From: Candidatus Riflebacteria bacterium HGW-Riflebacteria-2 | Lineage (GTDB): Bacteria; Muiribacteriota; Ozemobacteria; Ozemobacterales; Ozemobacteraceae | Assembly: GCA_002839435.1 (NCBI GenBank) | Contig: PGYA01000027.1 | Location: forward strand, 13,742-71,425 | Reading direction: 5' to 3' | Length of the DNA stretch: 57,684 bases | In this document: piece after piece, positions 1-9,146 of the stretch | How the letters are laid out: each line of letters begins with the position of its first letter | Position numbering within the stretch: position 1 is the stretch's first letter | Translations under genes and position numbers: made by a program | Notes under the pieces: generated by a model | What the model saw: the letters and a program-made list of their open reading frames with translations, nothing else | Told to the model about the DNA's origin: nothing | Databases searched by the model: none

Positions 1-1245
1 AAAAGTTGTGCAGAAGACGACGCGTCTGGCGTTCTGGGTGATATTTATAAAACCGCCGCAGCCGGCAAATTTTGGGCCGAATTTACTCACATTGACGTTG
101 CCCTCGGCATCGATTTCGCCGGCGCCAAGAAATGCTATATCCAGGCCTCCGCCATCGTAAAAGTCAAATTGTGATGGTTGCGGTATCACGCATGAGGGGC
201 TGTAGGAAGCGCCGAAAGAAAGTCCGGAGGCCGGCAGACCGCCGATTGGGCCGGATTCGACAGTAAGAGTCATTTTATCGCGGATATTTTCTTCGCGGGC
301 AATATTGGCGACACCTTCCGGCATCCCGATGCCGAGATTTACTGTACAGTTTCCGAGCGGCAGCAATTCGAGCGCCCCGCGACGGGCGATGATCTTGCGA
401 ATGCTCATTTCCATTGGTTTAAACAGGGAGTTTTCTGGGAACTGCACCTGCCCAGAATAATACGGGTTATATTGTTCAAGGAAGGTCTGCATGTGCAGCT
501 GTGGTTCTTTAACCATGTCGACGAGCACAACATAGTCTACTAGAATGCCAGGAATCTGAACAAACAGATGGTTTATGCCGCCGCCTCTCGCCAGGCGCAT
601 AACCTGGCAGATGACTATGCCACCGCGCTGCTTGGTTGCCATTGCCTGTGACAGGGCATCGAGTGGTGCGACTTCCTGTTCCATGCTGATGTTGCCAAAT
701 TCATCAGCGGTCGTGCCTCGAATAAGGCAGACATCGATGCCAAAATGCTTGTAGCGTAGATAGTCGTGCTTGTCGAGGCTGATAACTTCAACGATGTCTT
801 CTGTGGTTCGGCTGTTGACCTTGCCACCTTCGAGTCGTGGATCAACGTAGGTTTGCAGGCCGACGTGTGTTATAGTGCCGGGCTTGCCGGCCGCCATGTC
901 GCGAAACATGTGCGAAATGACGCCCTGTGGAAGATTATAGGCCTCGATTTTGTCGTCGAGCGCAAGTTTGCCGAGTTTGGGCGCAAGGCCCCAGTGACCA
1001 CCAACTGCGCGTTTTACCATGCCTTCATGGCCAAAATGGTTAAGGCCTCGGTCTTTGGCGTCGCCCTGGCCGGCAACAAAATACAGTTCGAGATTACGCG
1101 GCTGCCCTTCTTTAAGAAACCGTTGTTCGAGAGCCGAAGTCAGGGCTTCCGGGTGGCCACTGCCGACAAAGCCTCCGACTACTACTCTGTCATCGTTCTT
1201 AATCAGTGATACCGCCTGCTCAATGCTGACAAGCTTAGATTTCAT
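1..1245 (-). CDS. Acyl-CoA:acetate/propionate CoA-transferase-like protein (partial)
   Basis: The reading frame is open from an ATG at 1245 to the left edge, giving 415 residues of a family that is usually about 520, so the C-terminus is missing. An SD-like GAGGAG lies just upstream of the start. The N-terminal part carries the family GG-F-GSG-PE segment (residues 24-33). The motif around residues 329-337, VESGPIGGL, contains the Glu (E330) that in propionate CoA-transferase/YdiF enzymes forms the glutamyl-CoA thioester. It is expected to move CoA between short acyl-CoAs and acetate or propionate in the cytoplasm. It follows the MetX-like gene on the same strand after 13 bases, so the two are probably co-transcribed. 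The exact acyl substrate cannot be read from the sequence. Confidence 0.85.
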   Translation of the reverse strand, partial: MKSKLVSIEQAVSLIKNDDRVVVGGFVGSGHPEALTSALEQRFLKEGQPRNLELYFVAGQGDAKDRGLNHFGHEGMVKRAVGGHWGLAPKLGKLALDDKIEAYNLPQGVISHMFRDMAAGKPGTITHVGLQTYVDPRLEGGKVNSRTTEDIVEVISLDKHDYLRYKHFGIDVCLIRGTTADEFGNISMEQEVAPLDALSQAMATKQRGGIVICQVMRLARGGGINHLFVQIPGILVDYVVLVDMVKEPQLHMQTFLEQYNPYYSGQVQFPENSLFKPMEMSIRKIIARRGALELLPLGNCTVNLGIGMPEGVANIAREENIRDKMTLTVESGPIGGLPASGLSFGASYSPSCVIPQPSQFDFYDGGGLDIAFLGAGEIDAEGNVNVSKFGPKFAGCGGFINITQNARRVVFCTTF

Positions 1246-1258
1246 ATGAACTCCTCTA

Positions 1259-2374
1259 CTACTGGGCTATATGGCTGGCAAGGGGTTCCTTGAGATAATC
1301 GGTCTCGAAGAGACATGAAAGGTGCCCGTTGCGGCTGTTGTAATAGCTGATTTTGCAGTCAGGCAGCAGTGGTCGTGCCTCTTCTGCCTGTTCGGGTGTG
1401 AACATCTGGTCAGATTCGTCGATAATCATGCGAACCGGCGTTCTGATTTTGCTCAGCGCTTCTTTAAGAGTCTCGCCAGGTTCGCACAGGTCAAACAGTG
1501 TATTGGCTTTGGCGATATAAATGTAGGCATTCGGGTCGAAATACTGCATGCGGGAGATGACGGACTTTTCAATTTCACCTTCAACGAGAAAGCGTCCGCT
1601 AAAGCTTTGGTAAGGGTTCGCGCAGGTTATGAACGTCGGGTCGAGAAAGGTGCGGTTGAAGTTGCTGTAGGCCCAGTGATCGGTTCGGGTCGCGGTCAAC
1701 AGCATTTTGAAAGCAAGCAGCAGGCCTTTGTAAGGTGCTTCGGAATCATAGTAGCTGCCGTTCTGCCATTTGGGGTCGAGCATGATTGCTTCGATGCCAA
1801 GCTGGTTAGGCACCATCATACAGGACGGGCGCATCATAGGGGTGGCTACTACCGAGATGACTTTTTCAACCGATTCAGGAAAGAGTTTAGCCCAGAGGTA
1901 AGCCTGCAGTCCACCCATGGATGGCCCGACAACGAAGCACAGTTTTTTGATGCCGAGCGATTCAATCAGGCGCTTTTGCAGCATTACCACGTCATCGAGC
2001 GTGAAAATCGGGAAATTCATGCCGTAGGGCTGGCCGGTCGTCGGGTCTACACTGCCAGGCCCGGTAGTGATAACGGTCGGGTTGTTGAAATTTATGTTGC
2101 TGATAACATCTGAACAGACAACAAAATACCTGTCTGTGTCAATTGTTTTACCGGGGCCGATAAGCGTATCCCACCAGCCGGGCAGCAGGTCGCTTTCTGC
2201 ATATCTGCCGGCGGCGTGGCTGGTTCCCGTGAAATACTGGCAGACGAGAACGGCGTTGTCGGCCCTTTGGTTGAGCTGCCCGTAAGTTTCGTAGCCAAAG
2301 GTTATCGGAATGGTTTTGCCTGTGTGTTTGAAACTGTAATTTCCGGCAGCAAAGCTGTGTTTTTCGGTCAACAT
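1259..2374 (-). CDS. metX: Homoserine O-acetyltransferase-like (MetX family) alpha/beta hydrolase
   Basis: Start chosen at the ATG at 2374 (371 residues), preceded by an AGGAAGC-like SD. An upstream in-frame ATG at 2422 would add 16 poorly conserved residues. Family features are visible: an early FxYETYG segment, a PGWWD-xxIGPGK-ID block, the nucleophile elbow GPSMGG, a late Asp (IIDESDQ) and a C-terminal GH motif, giving a Ser-Asp-His triad. The elbow is GPSMGG rather than the usual GGSMGG, and the final motif is GHLSCL rather than GH-AFL. Acyl-donor or acceptor specificity may therefore differ from true MetX, which acetylates homoserine in methionine synthesis. The downstream gene is a CoA-transferase, which would fit an acyl-CoA-linked role but does not prove it. 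Confidence 0.8.
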   Translation of the reverse strand: MLTEKHSFAAGNYSFKHTGKTIPITFGYETYGQLNQRADNAVLVCQYFTGTSHAAGRYAESDLLPGWWDTLIGPGKTIDTDRYFVVCSDVISNINFNNPTVITTGPGSVDPTTGQPYGMNFPIFTLDDVVMLQKRLIESLGIKKLCFVVGPSMGGLQAYLWAKLFPESVEKVISVVATPMMRPSCMMVPNQLGIEAIMLDPKWQNGSYYDSEAPYKGLLLAFKMLLTATRTDHWAYSNFNRTFLDPTFITCANPYQSFSGRFLVEGEIEKSVISRMQYFDPNAYIYIAKANTLFDLCEPGETLKEALSKIRTPVRMIIDESDQMFTPEQAEEARPLLPDCKISYYNSRNGHLSCLFETDYLKEPLASHIAQ

Positions 2375-2613
2375 TCCCGGAGCTTCCTTTCGCAGATCTT
2401 GTATCAGGCAGAATTGTAACATAAATCAGCAAGCTGGCGCAGTCAGATTCCTCATAAAAAGTTTTACCTGTCGTTGTCGGCTGATGTCAGGCCTTTAGAT
2501 TTCCTGTTTGACTGATTTTGATGCTATAATATATTCAGGATGGGGTTGAAAAAAGTACATTCCTGCTATTATCTACCCGAAATATTAATTCACCAGGGGG
2601 CATTTGCAAGCGT

Positions 2614-3225
2614 ATGAAAAATACATGCCGCAGGCGTCGTGGCGCGATGATGCTGATGATGTTGATAGTGATAATCATCGGCAGTATTATCGCCCTGCAG
2701 ATTCTCCCGGGCGAAGAGATGATAACTCGAAGATCGGTCGAGAAAAGTCTTGATGTCGATTTGAGTCAGTTGCGCGAAGCTTTTGATCTCGCTTATATGG
2801 CCGGCGAAATGGCGACAGATACTGCTGTATCTAGTCAGCCGATTATTCTGCCTGATATTACGGCGTCCGACGCCGACAAACATGCTGCTATAGCGCTGGC
2901 CATCGCCTCACTCACCGCGCGCGGCTATCTCAGGTCTGATACGGTTAGAGACCCTACGGTTCCAGCCTTCAAATGGGGAACTGACTACGCCAATTACTGG
3001 CAGGTTCGTGAGAACGTGGCTTCAAATCCCAGCTTTGAGATCAGCGAATCTGGCGCCATAATCAGCTGGAAAAACCATGAAGGCAGTGATATTGACGCCA
3101 CCGATGCCCACGCCGCGTCAGTTACCAGTTTTCTGCAAAGCATGCAGATCGATGATTACCCTTATCAGAACAAGCTTGGCAATATGCTTGCTTCGGGTGG
3201 GGCAGCGTTGATGCTTACCAAGTAA
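2614..3225 (+). CDS. Pilin-like single-pass membrane protein of unknown function
   Basis: 203 residues. The N-terminus has a run of Arg, then G11 and a hydrophobic helix of about 18 residues, the layout of a prepilin leader and stem. The residue after the Gly is Ala and there is no Glu at +5, so processing by prepilin peptidase is uncertain. The rest is a soluble domain with no family I recognise. It starts with ATG and is followed by a 13-bp perfect hairpin. It has no pilus assembly gene beside it. It could equally be a simple membrane-anchored extracytoplasmic protein. Confidence 0.6.
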   Translation: MKNTCRRRRGAMMLMMLIVIIIGSIIALQILPGEEMITRRSVEKSLDVDLSQLREAFDLAYMAGEMATDTAVSSQPIILPDITASDADKHAAIALAIASLTARGYLRSDTVRDPTVPAFKWGTDYANYWQVRENVASNPSFEISESGAIISWKNHEGSDIDATDAHAASVTSFLQSMQIDDYPYQNKLGNMLASGGAALMLTK

Positions 3226-3251
3226 GTATTACAACTGCCGAGAATATCAAA

Positions 3252-3282
3252 ATCCCGGGTTTTGTTAGACAAAACCCGGGAT
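3252..3282 (+). terminator. Strong GC-rich hairpin after the pilin-like gene
   Basis: Perfect 13-bp stem (3252-3264 with 3270-3282, ATCCCGGGTTTTG and its complement) with a 5-nt loop, 27 bases after the stop codon. There is no downstream T-run on the + strand (ATCTCT follows), so it may be a terminator or an RNA 3'-end stabiliser. Confidence 0.65.
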
Positions 3283-3699
3283 CTCTATCGGTGGAGCGAA
3301 TCACAATCGACTAGCGCTGGCAATGCCTATTCTCAGAGGTTTTGTTGAGAGTATGTAGAGTCTTGCTGCTGTGAGGCACCAGAGGAGACAGCATGATCAG
3401 CTGAAGAAGGCGGCGATCTCTCATAGAAATTCGGCAGCGAATAGCTTTCAGTATGCCTGCATAAAGAACCCAAAAGTCGCATAACCAGTGCGTAGTCTCG
3501 AAAATGCTGTCGGATTGCGGGTCTCGCGAGGCAAGCCCCGCGTTCGTCAGCACTTTCCGCTTACGACTCGTGTTGGTGCGAGAGGCGAAGCCTTGGTATG
3601 ATGTACGGGCTTTTATAAGTTTGTATGTGTTGGCTCAGCATGTTAATATTGCTCTGTAAAGGGTTTATGTCTATCCAAAATATTTTTTTCTGACTGAGA
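3283..3699. other. Non-coding stretch with one imperfect hairpin
   Basis: No convincing gene: the two minus-strand ORFs here lack an SD, family resemblance and coding character. At about 3517-3542 there is an imperfect inverted repeat (GCGGGTCTCGC, then GCAAGCCCCGC) that resembles a hairpin at 57452-57475. Nothing else stands out. Confidence 0.5.
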
Positions 3700-4677
3700 A
3701 TGCTTAAATCAAAAGGAAAAATTAGACTGATTCTATTGCTTGCCACTCTTGTGATAGCAGTGTTCGTCATTGTAGTGCGGCAAGCTCAGCGTGAGCCATT
3801 AAATTTTCACCGTCCAAACCTCATCGCCGCCTCGCCTGACGAACAGACCGTCGCAATCAGTGACTTCAGGGCAAACAGAATCGTTTTGTTTGATCGAGAT
3901 TTTCGCTTGATTACCGCAATCAGACACAGCAATTTTGAGTTTATCTGGGGGCTTGATATAAGCGAGACCGAGATCGTTGTGTTGAATAACAGAACTGTTG
4001 TAAGCAGTAAAGACGGTGTAATTGACTCGACTCCTGCAGTAGATCTGATGTTTTTTGACTACTCAGGCAGTCTGCTTCGCAGTTTCGCATGGGAAGACGA
4101 AGAGCGCCCGGTGAGCGCGCCAGGAGCAGTGTCTCTTCAGCCTGATGGCAGCTGCATTGTCGCCGATTCACAAAATCATCGCATCGTTTTTGTGGGCGCA
4201 GATGGTTCAGTTGATCGGTCTTTTGGCACTTTCGGGCACACCCTTGATAATCTCTATTATCCTTCTGAAGTCAAATTGACAGCTGATGGAAATCTGCTTG
4301 TGGCGGATTCGTATAACAACTATGTTAAAATTTTCAGCCAGACTGGTGAGTTTAAGAGAGTTCTGGCCGAAAAAGGGCAACAGCCTGGCCAGCTTCATTT
4401 TCCGAAGCACTTTGATCTTGATGATAGCGGCAATCTATATGTATCTGAATTTGGCAATATGCGCATTTCGGTTTTTGACAACCATCTAAATTTTGTAAAA
4501 AGTTTTTCTCCAGCAAAGTTGCCAGAGCACGCGACGAGCCAGCTCAAAATGCTGTTTGGCATAGTGGTTTTAAGAGCGCCAAAGCAAGTTATGGTTGTTG
4601 ATTCGCTTCATTCCTGTATCTATGTCTTTGATGATCATGGAAGCCAAACCGCAGTAATCAGTGAGTTGACACCCTGA
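3700..4677 (+). CDS. Membrane-anchored NHL-repeat protein
   Basis: 325 residues. A basic start is followed by one hydrophobic helix (about residues 9-27), so the rest should lie outside the cytoplasm as an N-terminally anchored propeller. NHL-type repeats are visible at about residues 145-170, 185-213 and 233-262, with the pattern P..v.l...GnlyVaDs.N.Ri.vf. NHL propellers usually act as binding scaffolds rather than enzymes. The gene lies 33 bases before a membrane diguanylate cyclase on the same strand, so a shared transcript and a sensory or envelope role are plausible. No ligand can be inferred. Confidence 0.75.
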   Translation: MLKSKGKIRLILLLATLVIAVFVIVVRQAQREPLNFHRPNLIAASPDEQTVAISDFRANRIVLFDRDFRLITAIRHSNFEFIWGLDISETEIVVLNNRTVVSSKDGVIDSTPAVDLMFFDYSGSLLRSFAWEDEERPVSAPGAVSLQPDGSCIVADSQNHRIVFVGADGSVDRSFGTFGHTLDNLYYPSEVKLTADGNLLVADSYNNYVKIFSQTGEFKRVLAEKGQQPGQLHFPKHFDLDDSGNLYVSEFGNMRISVFDNHLNFVKSFSPAKLPEHATSQLKMLFGIVVLRAPKQVMVVDSLHSCIYVFDDHGSQTAVISELTP

Positions 4678-4710
4678 TACTGTATGTGAAAAAAATGGAG
4701 TTGTAATGAT

Positions 4711-6510
4711 ATGTTAGGCAGGATCTCACTTAAATGGAAGATCTTCATGATGTTTGGCGTGCCAGGACTGGTCGCCCTGCTTGCCTCAAACCTTATCATA
4801 TATAATTACAGCCATAGTGCCTACTCTCAAAAGCTTAAGTCTGTTCTTACTTCAGTTGCTTCCGCAATATCTAACGACATCGAGATTATTCGGCTCGAAA
4901 AACTTGACGTTGAAACAGACCCATACTATGAAGAACTGAAAAATCTTCTGCAGAAGTATAAAGAAGCATTTGGCCTTTCATGGGTTTCTCTGTCACAATT
5001 TACTGGAACATATTTTATCAATATTGCTGATGCTGAAGATTACTACGGTGATGGCTATTGTTATGGGCATCCTGTCATGGATATTCCTGATGAGTTGGCA
5101 CAAGCCTGGGGCAGCGGCACCATTGCCCTTATTGACGAATATGAAGATGCGTATGGCTTCTGGATGACTGCTTATGTGCCCGTCAAAAATTCTGATGGCA
5201 AGATCTTGGCAATTGTTGACGCAAGTTTTAATCTAGACCAGCTTAACAGACTCAAGCAAAACCTTCTTAATCGTATTTATCTACTTGTGGGCATTTTTCT
5301 GCTATTAATGACGGTAATTTGTTTCTTGAGCGCCGCGCTGGCAACTCGTCCGCTGAGCGAACTCAGTCTTGCCGCAAGTGAAATTGCAGGCGGCAACCTT
5401 AACACCAGAATTCCTGATCTTGCGGGTGGGATAGAGGTTCAGACTATGGTTGACTCTTTTAATCATATGTCTGAAGCTCTAAATGCCAGCCAACTCTCTC
5501 TCAAAAGAAAAATATTTGATCTGACTACTTTGTTTGATATTTCCAAAGAGATAAATTTTGCGGCAAATACTTCTGAGATTTCGCATGCAATTCTAGAAAG
5601 GGCAATGCAAAGTTTGAGTTCAGCGAGAGGCTCTATTTTTCGCTATATAGACAAAGATGATATTTTGCTTCTTGAAACCGCAACAGGTGAGAATGTAACT
5701 GTCCCGACTCCCAGAATTATTCTGAAGCCAGGCGAAGGTATCGCAGGCAAGGCTTTTTCAACCCTTGAGACTGTCGTTGTCAAATCTTTCCCTTTTCCAG
5801 GCTTCAAGCCTTACGAAGACGGGGTCAAGTCAGAAATCAAGAACCTGATTTGCATTCCGCTTGTTAACGAGGGTACTCCTGTGGGAGTCCTGAACCTTGT
5901 AAATAGCGATGAGGCTAAAATTAACGATGACAATCTGCATCTCGCGAATACCATGTGTGCGCAAATGGCAATGGCCATGGAAAAATCAAGAATCTACGAG
6001 ATAGCAATAACAGATGGTCTCACAAGGCTGTATAATCACAGGTATTTTCAGATCGTTCTTGAAAAGGAAGTCAGTAGAAGCCGCAGATACAAAAGCGATT
6101 TGTCTCTCATTCTTTTTGATGTTGATCACTTTAAAAAATTCAACGACACGTATGGACACCAACTCGGAGATATCGTTTTAAAAGAGACAGGCCGCCTGTT
6201 AAAAGAAACGCTCAGAGACATAGATGTGGTTGCCAGATATGGTGGTGAAGAGTTTACCGTAATAATGCCGGAAACAGACGCCGATGGGGCATTGCTCGTT
6301 GCAGAAAGACTTAGAGAAATTATTGCTGCTCACGAATATCCCGGCTCGGATGAGCCAATTCACGTTAACATAAGCCTGGGAATTGCCAGCTGTCCAACGC
6401 ATGCCCAGGAAAAGGGTTCGCTCATAGAAAAAGCGGATATCGCTCTATATAACAGCAAAAAGAATGGTCGAAACCAGTCATCTATTTATACTGACGGTAT
6501 GACTATGTGA
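4711..6510 (+). CDS. Membrane diguanylate cyclase (periplasmic sensor-HAMP-GAF-GGDEF)
   Basis: 599 residues. Order: TM helix at about 10-33, extracytoplasmic sensor domain at about 35-188, TM at about 189-211, HAMP at about 210-262, GAF at about 275-433, GGDEF at about 441-595. The catalytic motif is GGEEF at 511-515. An allosteric I-site RxxD (R502-D505) sits exactly five residues before it, so the enzyme should make cyclic di-GMP from GTP and be product-inhibited. The signature residues D-D-FK-NDTYGH near 470-493 are intact, so it is predicted active. The ligand of the sensor domain is unknown. It follows the NHL-repeat gene closely. Confidence 0.9.
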   Translation: MLGRISLKWKIFMMFGVPGLVALLASNLIIYNYSHSAYSQKLKSVLTSVASAISNDIEIIRLEKLDVETDPYYEELKNLLQKYKEAFGLSWVSLSQFTGTYFINIADAEDYYGDGYCYGHPVMDIPDELAQAWGSGTIALIDEYEDAYGFWMTAYVPVKNSDGKILAIVDASFNLDQLNRLKQNLLNRIYLLVGIFLLLMTVICFLSAALATRPLSELSLAASEIAGGNLNTRIPDLAGGIEVQTMVDSFNHMSEALNASQLSLKRKIFDLTTLFDISKEINFAANTSEISHAILERAMQSLSSARGSIFRYIDKDDILLLETATGENVTVPTPRIILKPGEGIAGKAFSTLETVVVKSFPFPGFKPYEDGVKSEIKNLICIPLVNEGTPVGVLNLVNSDEAKINDDNLHLANTMCAQMAMAMEKSRIYEIAITDGLTRLYNHRYFQIVLEKEVSRSRRYKSDLSLILFDVDHFKKFNDTYGHQLGDIVLKETGRLLKETLRDIDVVARYGGEEFTVIMPETDADGALLVAERLREIIAAHEYPGSDEPIHVNISLGIASCPTHAQEKGSLIEKADIALYNSKKNGRNQSSIYTDGMTM

Positions 6511-6714
6511 CTTTGTTTTATAACTCTGTCGGGTAACCAACGATAGAAAACCAAAGAAGATTTTCTGCTATTTATTCCACAAAAAATAGCTAAACAGCTC
6601 ATTTTAGATTTACGCGCCAAGCATATGAATTTATATTCCACAAATTGAAATCAATCATTTTCAAGGGATAAGTCAAATATGATACAGGGGTGTCCAAGCG
6701 AGTTGCCAGATAGC
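6511..6714. other. AT-rich intergenic region without a gene
   Basis: About 200 bases between the diguanylate cyclase stop and a bidirectional terminator. No ORF, tRNA fold or clear promoter was seen. Confidence 0.5.
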
Positions 6715-6742
6715 AAAAAACCCGCTTCATCAGCGGGTCTTT
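6715..6742. terminator. Bidirectional rho-independent terminator
   Basis: Stem CCCGCT/AGCGGG with a short loop, flanked by six A on the left and TCTTTT on the right. It reads as a terminator on both strands and would end the diguanylate cyclase transcript and the oppositely directed tRNA transcript. Confidence 0.8.
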
Positions 6743-6777
6743 TAAACTTTATGAGACACCTTTATACTGTCTCACGG

Positions 6778-6850
6778 TGGAGCTGATCGGGATCGAACCG
6801 ACGACCTTTTGAATGCCATTCAAACGCGCTCCCAACTGCGCCACAGCCCC
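6778..6850 (-). tRNA. tRNA-Ala (anticodon GGC)
   Basis: On the minus strand the 73-nt sequence folds as a cloverleaf. The acceptor is GGGGCTG/CAGCTCC, the D-stem GCGC/GCGC, the anticodon stem TTTGA/TCAAA with the 7-nt loop ATGGCAT, and the T-arm GTCGG-TTCGATC-CCGAT. Loop positions 3-5 give anticodon GGC, decoding alanine GCC. The discriminator is A. The encoded tail is CCG, so the final CCA must be completed by nucleotidyltransferase. Confidence 0.95.
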
Positions 6851-6864
6851 ATTCGGTAATGATA

Positions 6865-6893
6865 AGTATAGCATCGACGGGTTTCCGAGTCAA
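6865..6893 (-). promoter_or_regulatory. Sigma-70-type promoter of tRNA-Ala
   Basis: On the minus strand TTGACT (6893-6888) and TATACT (6870-6865) are separated by exactly 17 bases, about 15 bases upstream of the mature tRNA 5' end. This is the same box pair and spacing as the ffh promoter at 10594. Confidence 0.85.
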
Positions 6894-6938
6894 CAATTTT
6901 TTTGTGGATTACCTTAATAATTCTGATCTATTGATGGA

Positions 6939-7937
6939 TCAGATCTTTGCTTCGCGCAGCTGTTCGGCGGCATCTTCGGGCGGTGTCGGGTTGATGTAGA
7001 ATCCAGAACCCCATTCGAATCCGGCTATTTTGGTGAGTTTGGGGATAAGCTCAATATGCCAGTGATAGAAATCACGGTAGGAATCTGAACAGGGAGAAGT
7101 ATGCAGAACAAAATTATAAGGCTGCCCGGGCAGCAGGGCTTCCATCTTGCGCAAGGCTGTCTGCAGTGCGGTAGCGAACCCGAAGACCTGCTCGTTTTCG
7201 ATCATTTCGAAAAAAGGCATGTGAAACTTAGGTGTAATTTCCATTTCGAAAGGAAATCTTGAAGCAAAGGGGCAGAACACAATAAAATCATTGCTTTCGT
7301 GAACGACCCGAAGCCCGTCTTTGGCTTCCTGCTTAACGATGTCGCAAAAAAGGCAGCGGTCGTGATAATGGTAATACTCACGCGCGCCTTCGAGTTCTTC
7401 TTCTATGCGTTTGGGTATTATAGGCGTGGCAACTATATGAGAATGTGAGTGAGAAATGCTCGAGGCGCCAATCCCGCTGTTTTTGACGATCATGAAGTGT
7501 TTGTAGCGCGGGTTTTTTTTGATCTCGATGAGGCGCTGCTTGTAAGCCCAGATTATCTCTCTTACCTGTTCAAATGTTGCATTGCAGATGTTGGTAGTGT
7601 GATTCGGCGATTCAATAACCATTTCGTGAATGCCGATTGAGTTCATCGCATCGAACATACCGATGCCTTCACGACCTGAATCGCCTTCCGGTTTGAGAAT
7701 GGGTGAACTGTCGGGAACCACGCGCACCCACCAGCCCTTCTGATTTGGAAGAGTGCCTGGGCTTCTGAATGCAAGGGTTTCCGGGGGCGTCATCTTTTCA
7801 TGCCCTTCGCAGAATGGGCAGTTGCTGTAGTCTTCGGGAACGGCTTTCTGGCGCTTGAAATCAGAGGGTCGCTTGCCACGCTCTGGCGAAATGATTACCC
7901 ATTGTTTCAGAACCGGATCTTTTCTCAGTTGTGGCAT
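6939..7937 (-). CDS. Galactose-1-phosphate uridylyltransferase paralogue with HSHSH active site
   Basis: 332 residues, clearly GalT/HIT superfamily, with an N-terminal CPFC zinc motif (C40, C43) and a C-terminal HWHIELIPKL block. The catalytic segment reads H163-S-H165-S-H167, where classical GalT has H-P-H-x-Q. The nucleophile His (middle) is kept, but the Gln that stabilises the uridylyl-enzyme is His, as in HIT hydrolases. It may have shifted from UDP-hexose transfer toward hydrolysis or phosphorolysis of a nucleotide. It follows its paralogue by 20 bases, so the two form an operon. ATG start, sharing MPQLRKDPV with the paralogue. Confidence 0.85.
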   Translation of the reverse strand: MPQLRKDPVLKQWVIISPERGKRPSDFKRQKAVPEDYSNCPFCEGHEKMTPPETLAFRSPGTLPNQKGWWVRVVPDSSPILKPEGDSGREGIGMFDAMNSIGIHEMVIESPNHTTNICNATFEQVREIIWAYKQRLIEIKKNPRYKHFMIVKNSGIGASSISHSHSHIVATPIIPKRIEEELEGAREYYHYHDRCLFCDIVKQEAKDGLRVVHESNDFIVFCPFASRFPFEMEITPKFHMPFFEMIENEQVFGFATALQTALRKMEALLPGQPYNFVLHTSPCSDSYRDFYHWHIELIPKLTKIAGFEWGSGFYINPTPPEDAAEQLREAKI

Positions 7938-7957
7938 GCTCTGCTCCTGGTCTGCTG

Positions 7958-8953
7958 CTATTTGCCGGCTATAAGAAATTTCGCGGCCTGTTCGGGGACG
8001 ACCGGGTTAATGTAAAAGCCTGATCCCCACTCGAAACCCGCAACCTTAGTGAGGCGCGGCATGATTTCAATGTGCCAGTGAAAATAATCTGTACAGTGCT
8101 CATCGCAGGGGGCCGTGTGGATAATATAGTTGAATGGTGGATTGTCGAGCGTATTGATAAGCTTGCGCAGTGTGCTGTGCATAATGCTGGCAAGCGCTTC
8201 AATCTCGTTGCTTTCGATATCTCCAAAAGAATCGCGGTGTTCTTTGGGGGCGATCCAGGTTTCGAAGGGAAAGCGTGAAGCAAAGGGAGCAAATGCAACA
8301 AATTGCTCATTTTCGTGAACGATGCGCTCGCCACTGCTGAGTTCCTGACGGATGATATCGCAGAAAACACAGCGCTCTTTGTAGTAGTAATAGCGCTTGG
8401 CACCTTCGACCTCTTCCATCGCCCGTTTCGGGATAATGGGAGTAGCGATAAGCTGCGAGTGCGGGTGGTCAAGGCTGGCGCCGGCCGCCGATCCCTGGTT
8501 CTTGAAAATAAGGATATAACGGAAGCGCCTGTCTCTTCTAAGGTCGCGATAGCGGTCAGTGTATGTGCGTATTATTCTTGATATCTGTTCAACCGTATAA
8601 TTGTGAAAGCCATCATCATGCCCGGGTGATTCGATAATAACCTCATGCGCTCCGACTCCGTTCATCATGTCGTAAACACCGATGCCTGTTCGGTCGAGGT
8701 CGCCTTCGATCTGCAGCGCCGGGAATTTGTTCGGGATGACTCTCACTTCCCAGCCGGGCTGGTTGGGCAGAGTGTCAGGTGCGCGATATGACAATACTTC
8801 ATTTGGCGTTGATGCTTCATTTCCGGAGCAAAATGGGCATTTCAGGCTTTGCTTTTCAGGATGTACGATCGGAAAGTCAGAAGGCTTCTTCGCCTGCTCA
8901 TGTAATATGATGACCCAACGCTTGGTTACAGGGTCTTTGCGCAGCTGCGGCAT
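7958..8953 (-). CDS. galT: Galactose-1-phosphate uridylyltransferase
   Basis: Start set at the ATG at 8953, which follows AAGGAAGAG and begins MPQLRKDPV like the paralogue. The longer frame to 9019 has no SD. The product has 331 residues. It has the canonical active site H163-P-H165-S-Q167 (nucleophile H165), the CPFC zinc pair near residue 39, and the distal HWHIEIMPRL block. It would exchange UMP between UDP-glucose and galactose-1-phosphate (Leloir pathway). No galK or galE lies nearby, so its role could also be in nucleotide-sugar salvage for envelope glycans. Confidence 0.9.
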   Translation of the reverse strand: MPQLRKDPVTKRWVIILHEQAKKPSDFPIVHPEKQSLKCPFCSGNEASTPNEVLSYRAPDTLPNQPGWEVRVIPNKFPALQIEGDLDRTGIGVYDMMNGVGAHEVIIESPGHDDGFHNYTVEQISRIIRTYTDRYRDLRRDRRFRYILIFKNQGSAAGASLDHPHSQLIATPIIPKRAMEEVEGAKRYYYYKERCVFCDIIRQELSSGERIVHENEQFVAFAPFASRFPFETWIAPKEHRDSFGDIESNEIEALASIMHSTLRKLINTLDNPPFNYIIHTAPCDEHCTDYFHWHIEIMPRLTKVAGFEWGSGFYINPVVPEQAAKFLIAGK

Positions 8954-9146
8954 CGATTTCTCTTCCTTGCTATTAGTCTGTCTATTCGGCATTATACAAT
9001 AACTCATCCAGCTTGGCAATTTGTATGATCTGAAGAATTACCGGTGATTTTGCACGTTGTCCAGAATTGGCGGTACTTTGCGTGTGTTGCACGCACTGTG
9101 GTCTTGCTGTTGTTCGGCAGAGGGTACCTTTTTGATTCTAAAAAAG

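Noticed and set aside
1322..2113. 263-codon plus-strand ORF across the MetX-like gene
   Set aside because: Antisense shadow of a conserved gene; no motif and no SD.
2508..2530. TTGACT and TATAAT upstream of the pilin-like gene
   Set aside because: The boxes are only 11 bases apart, too close to form a promoter together; TATAAT alone may still be used.
3311..3770. Two minus-strand ORFs (about 70-80 codons) in the 3.3-3.7 kb gap
   Set aside because: No SD, no family resemblance, and the right one overlaps the start of the NHL gene on the other strand.
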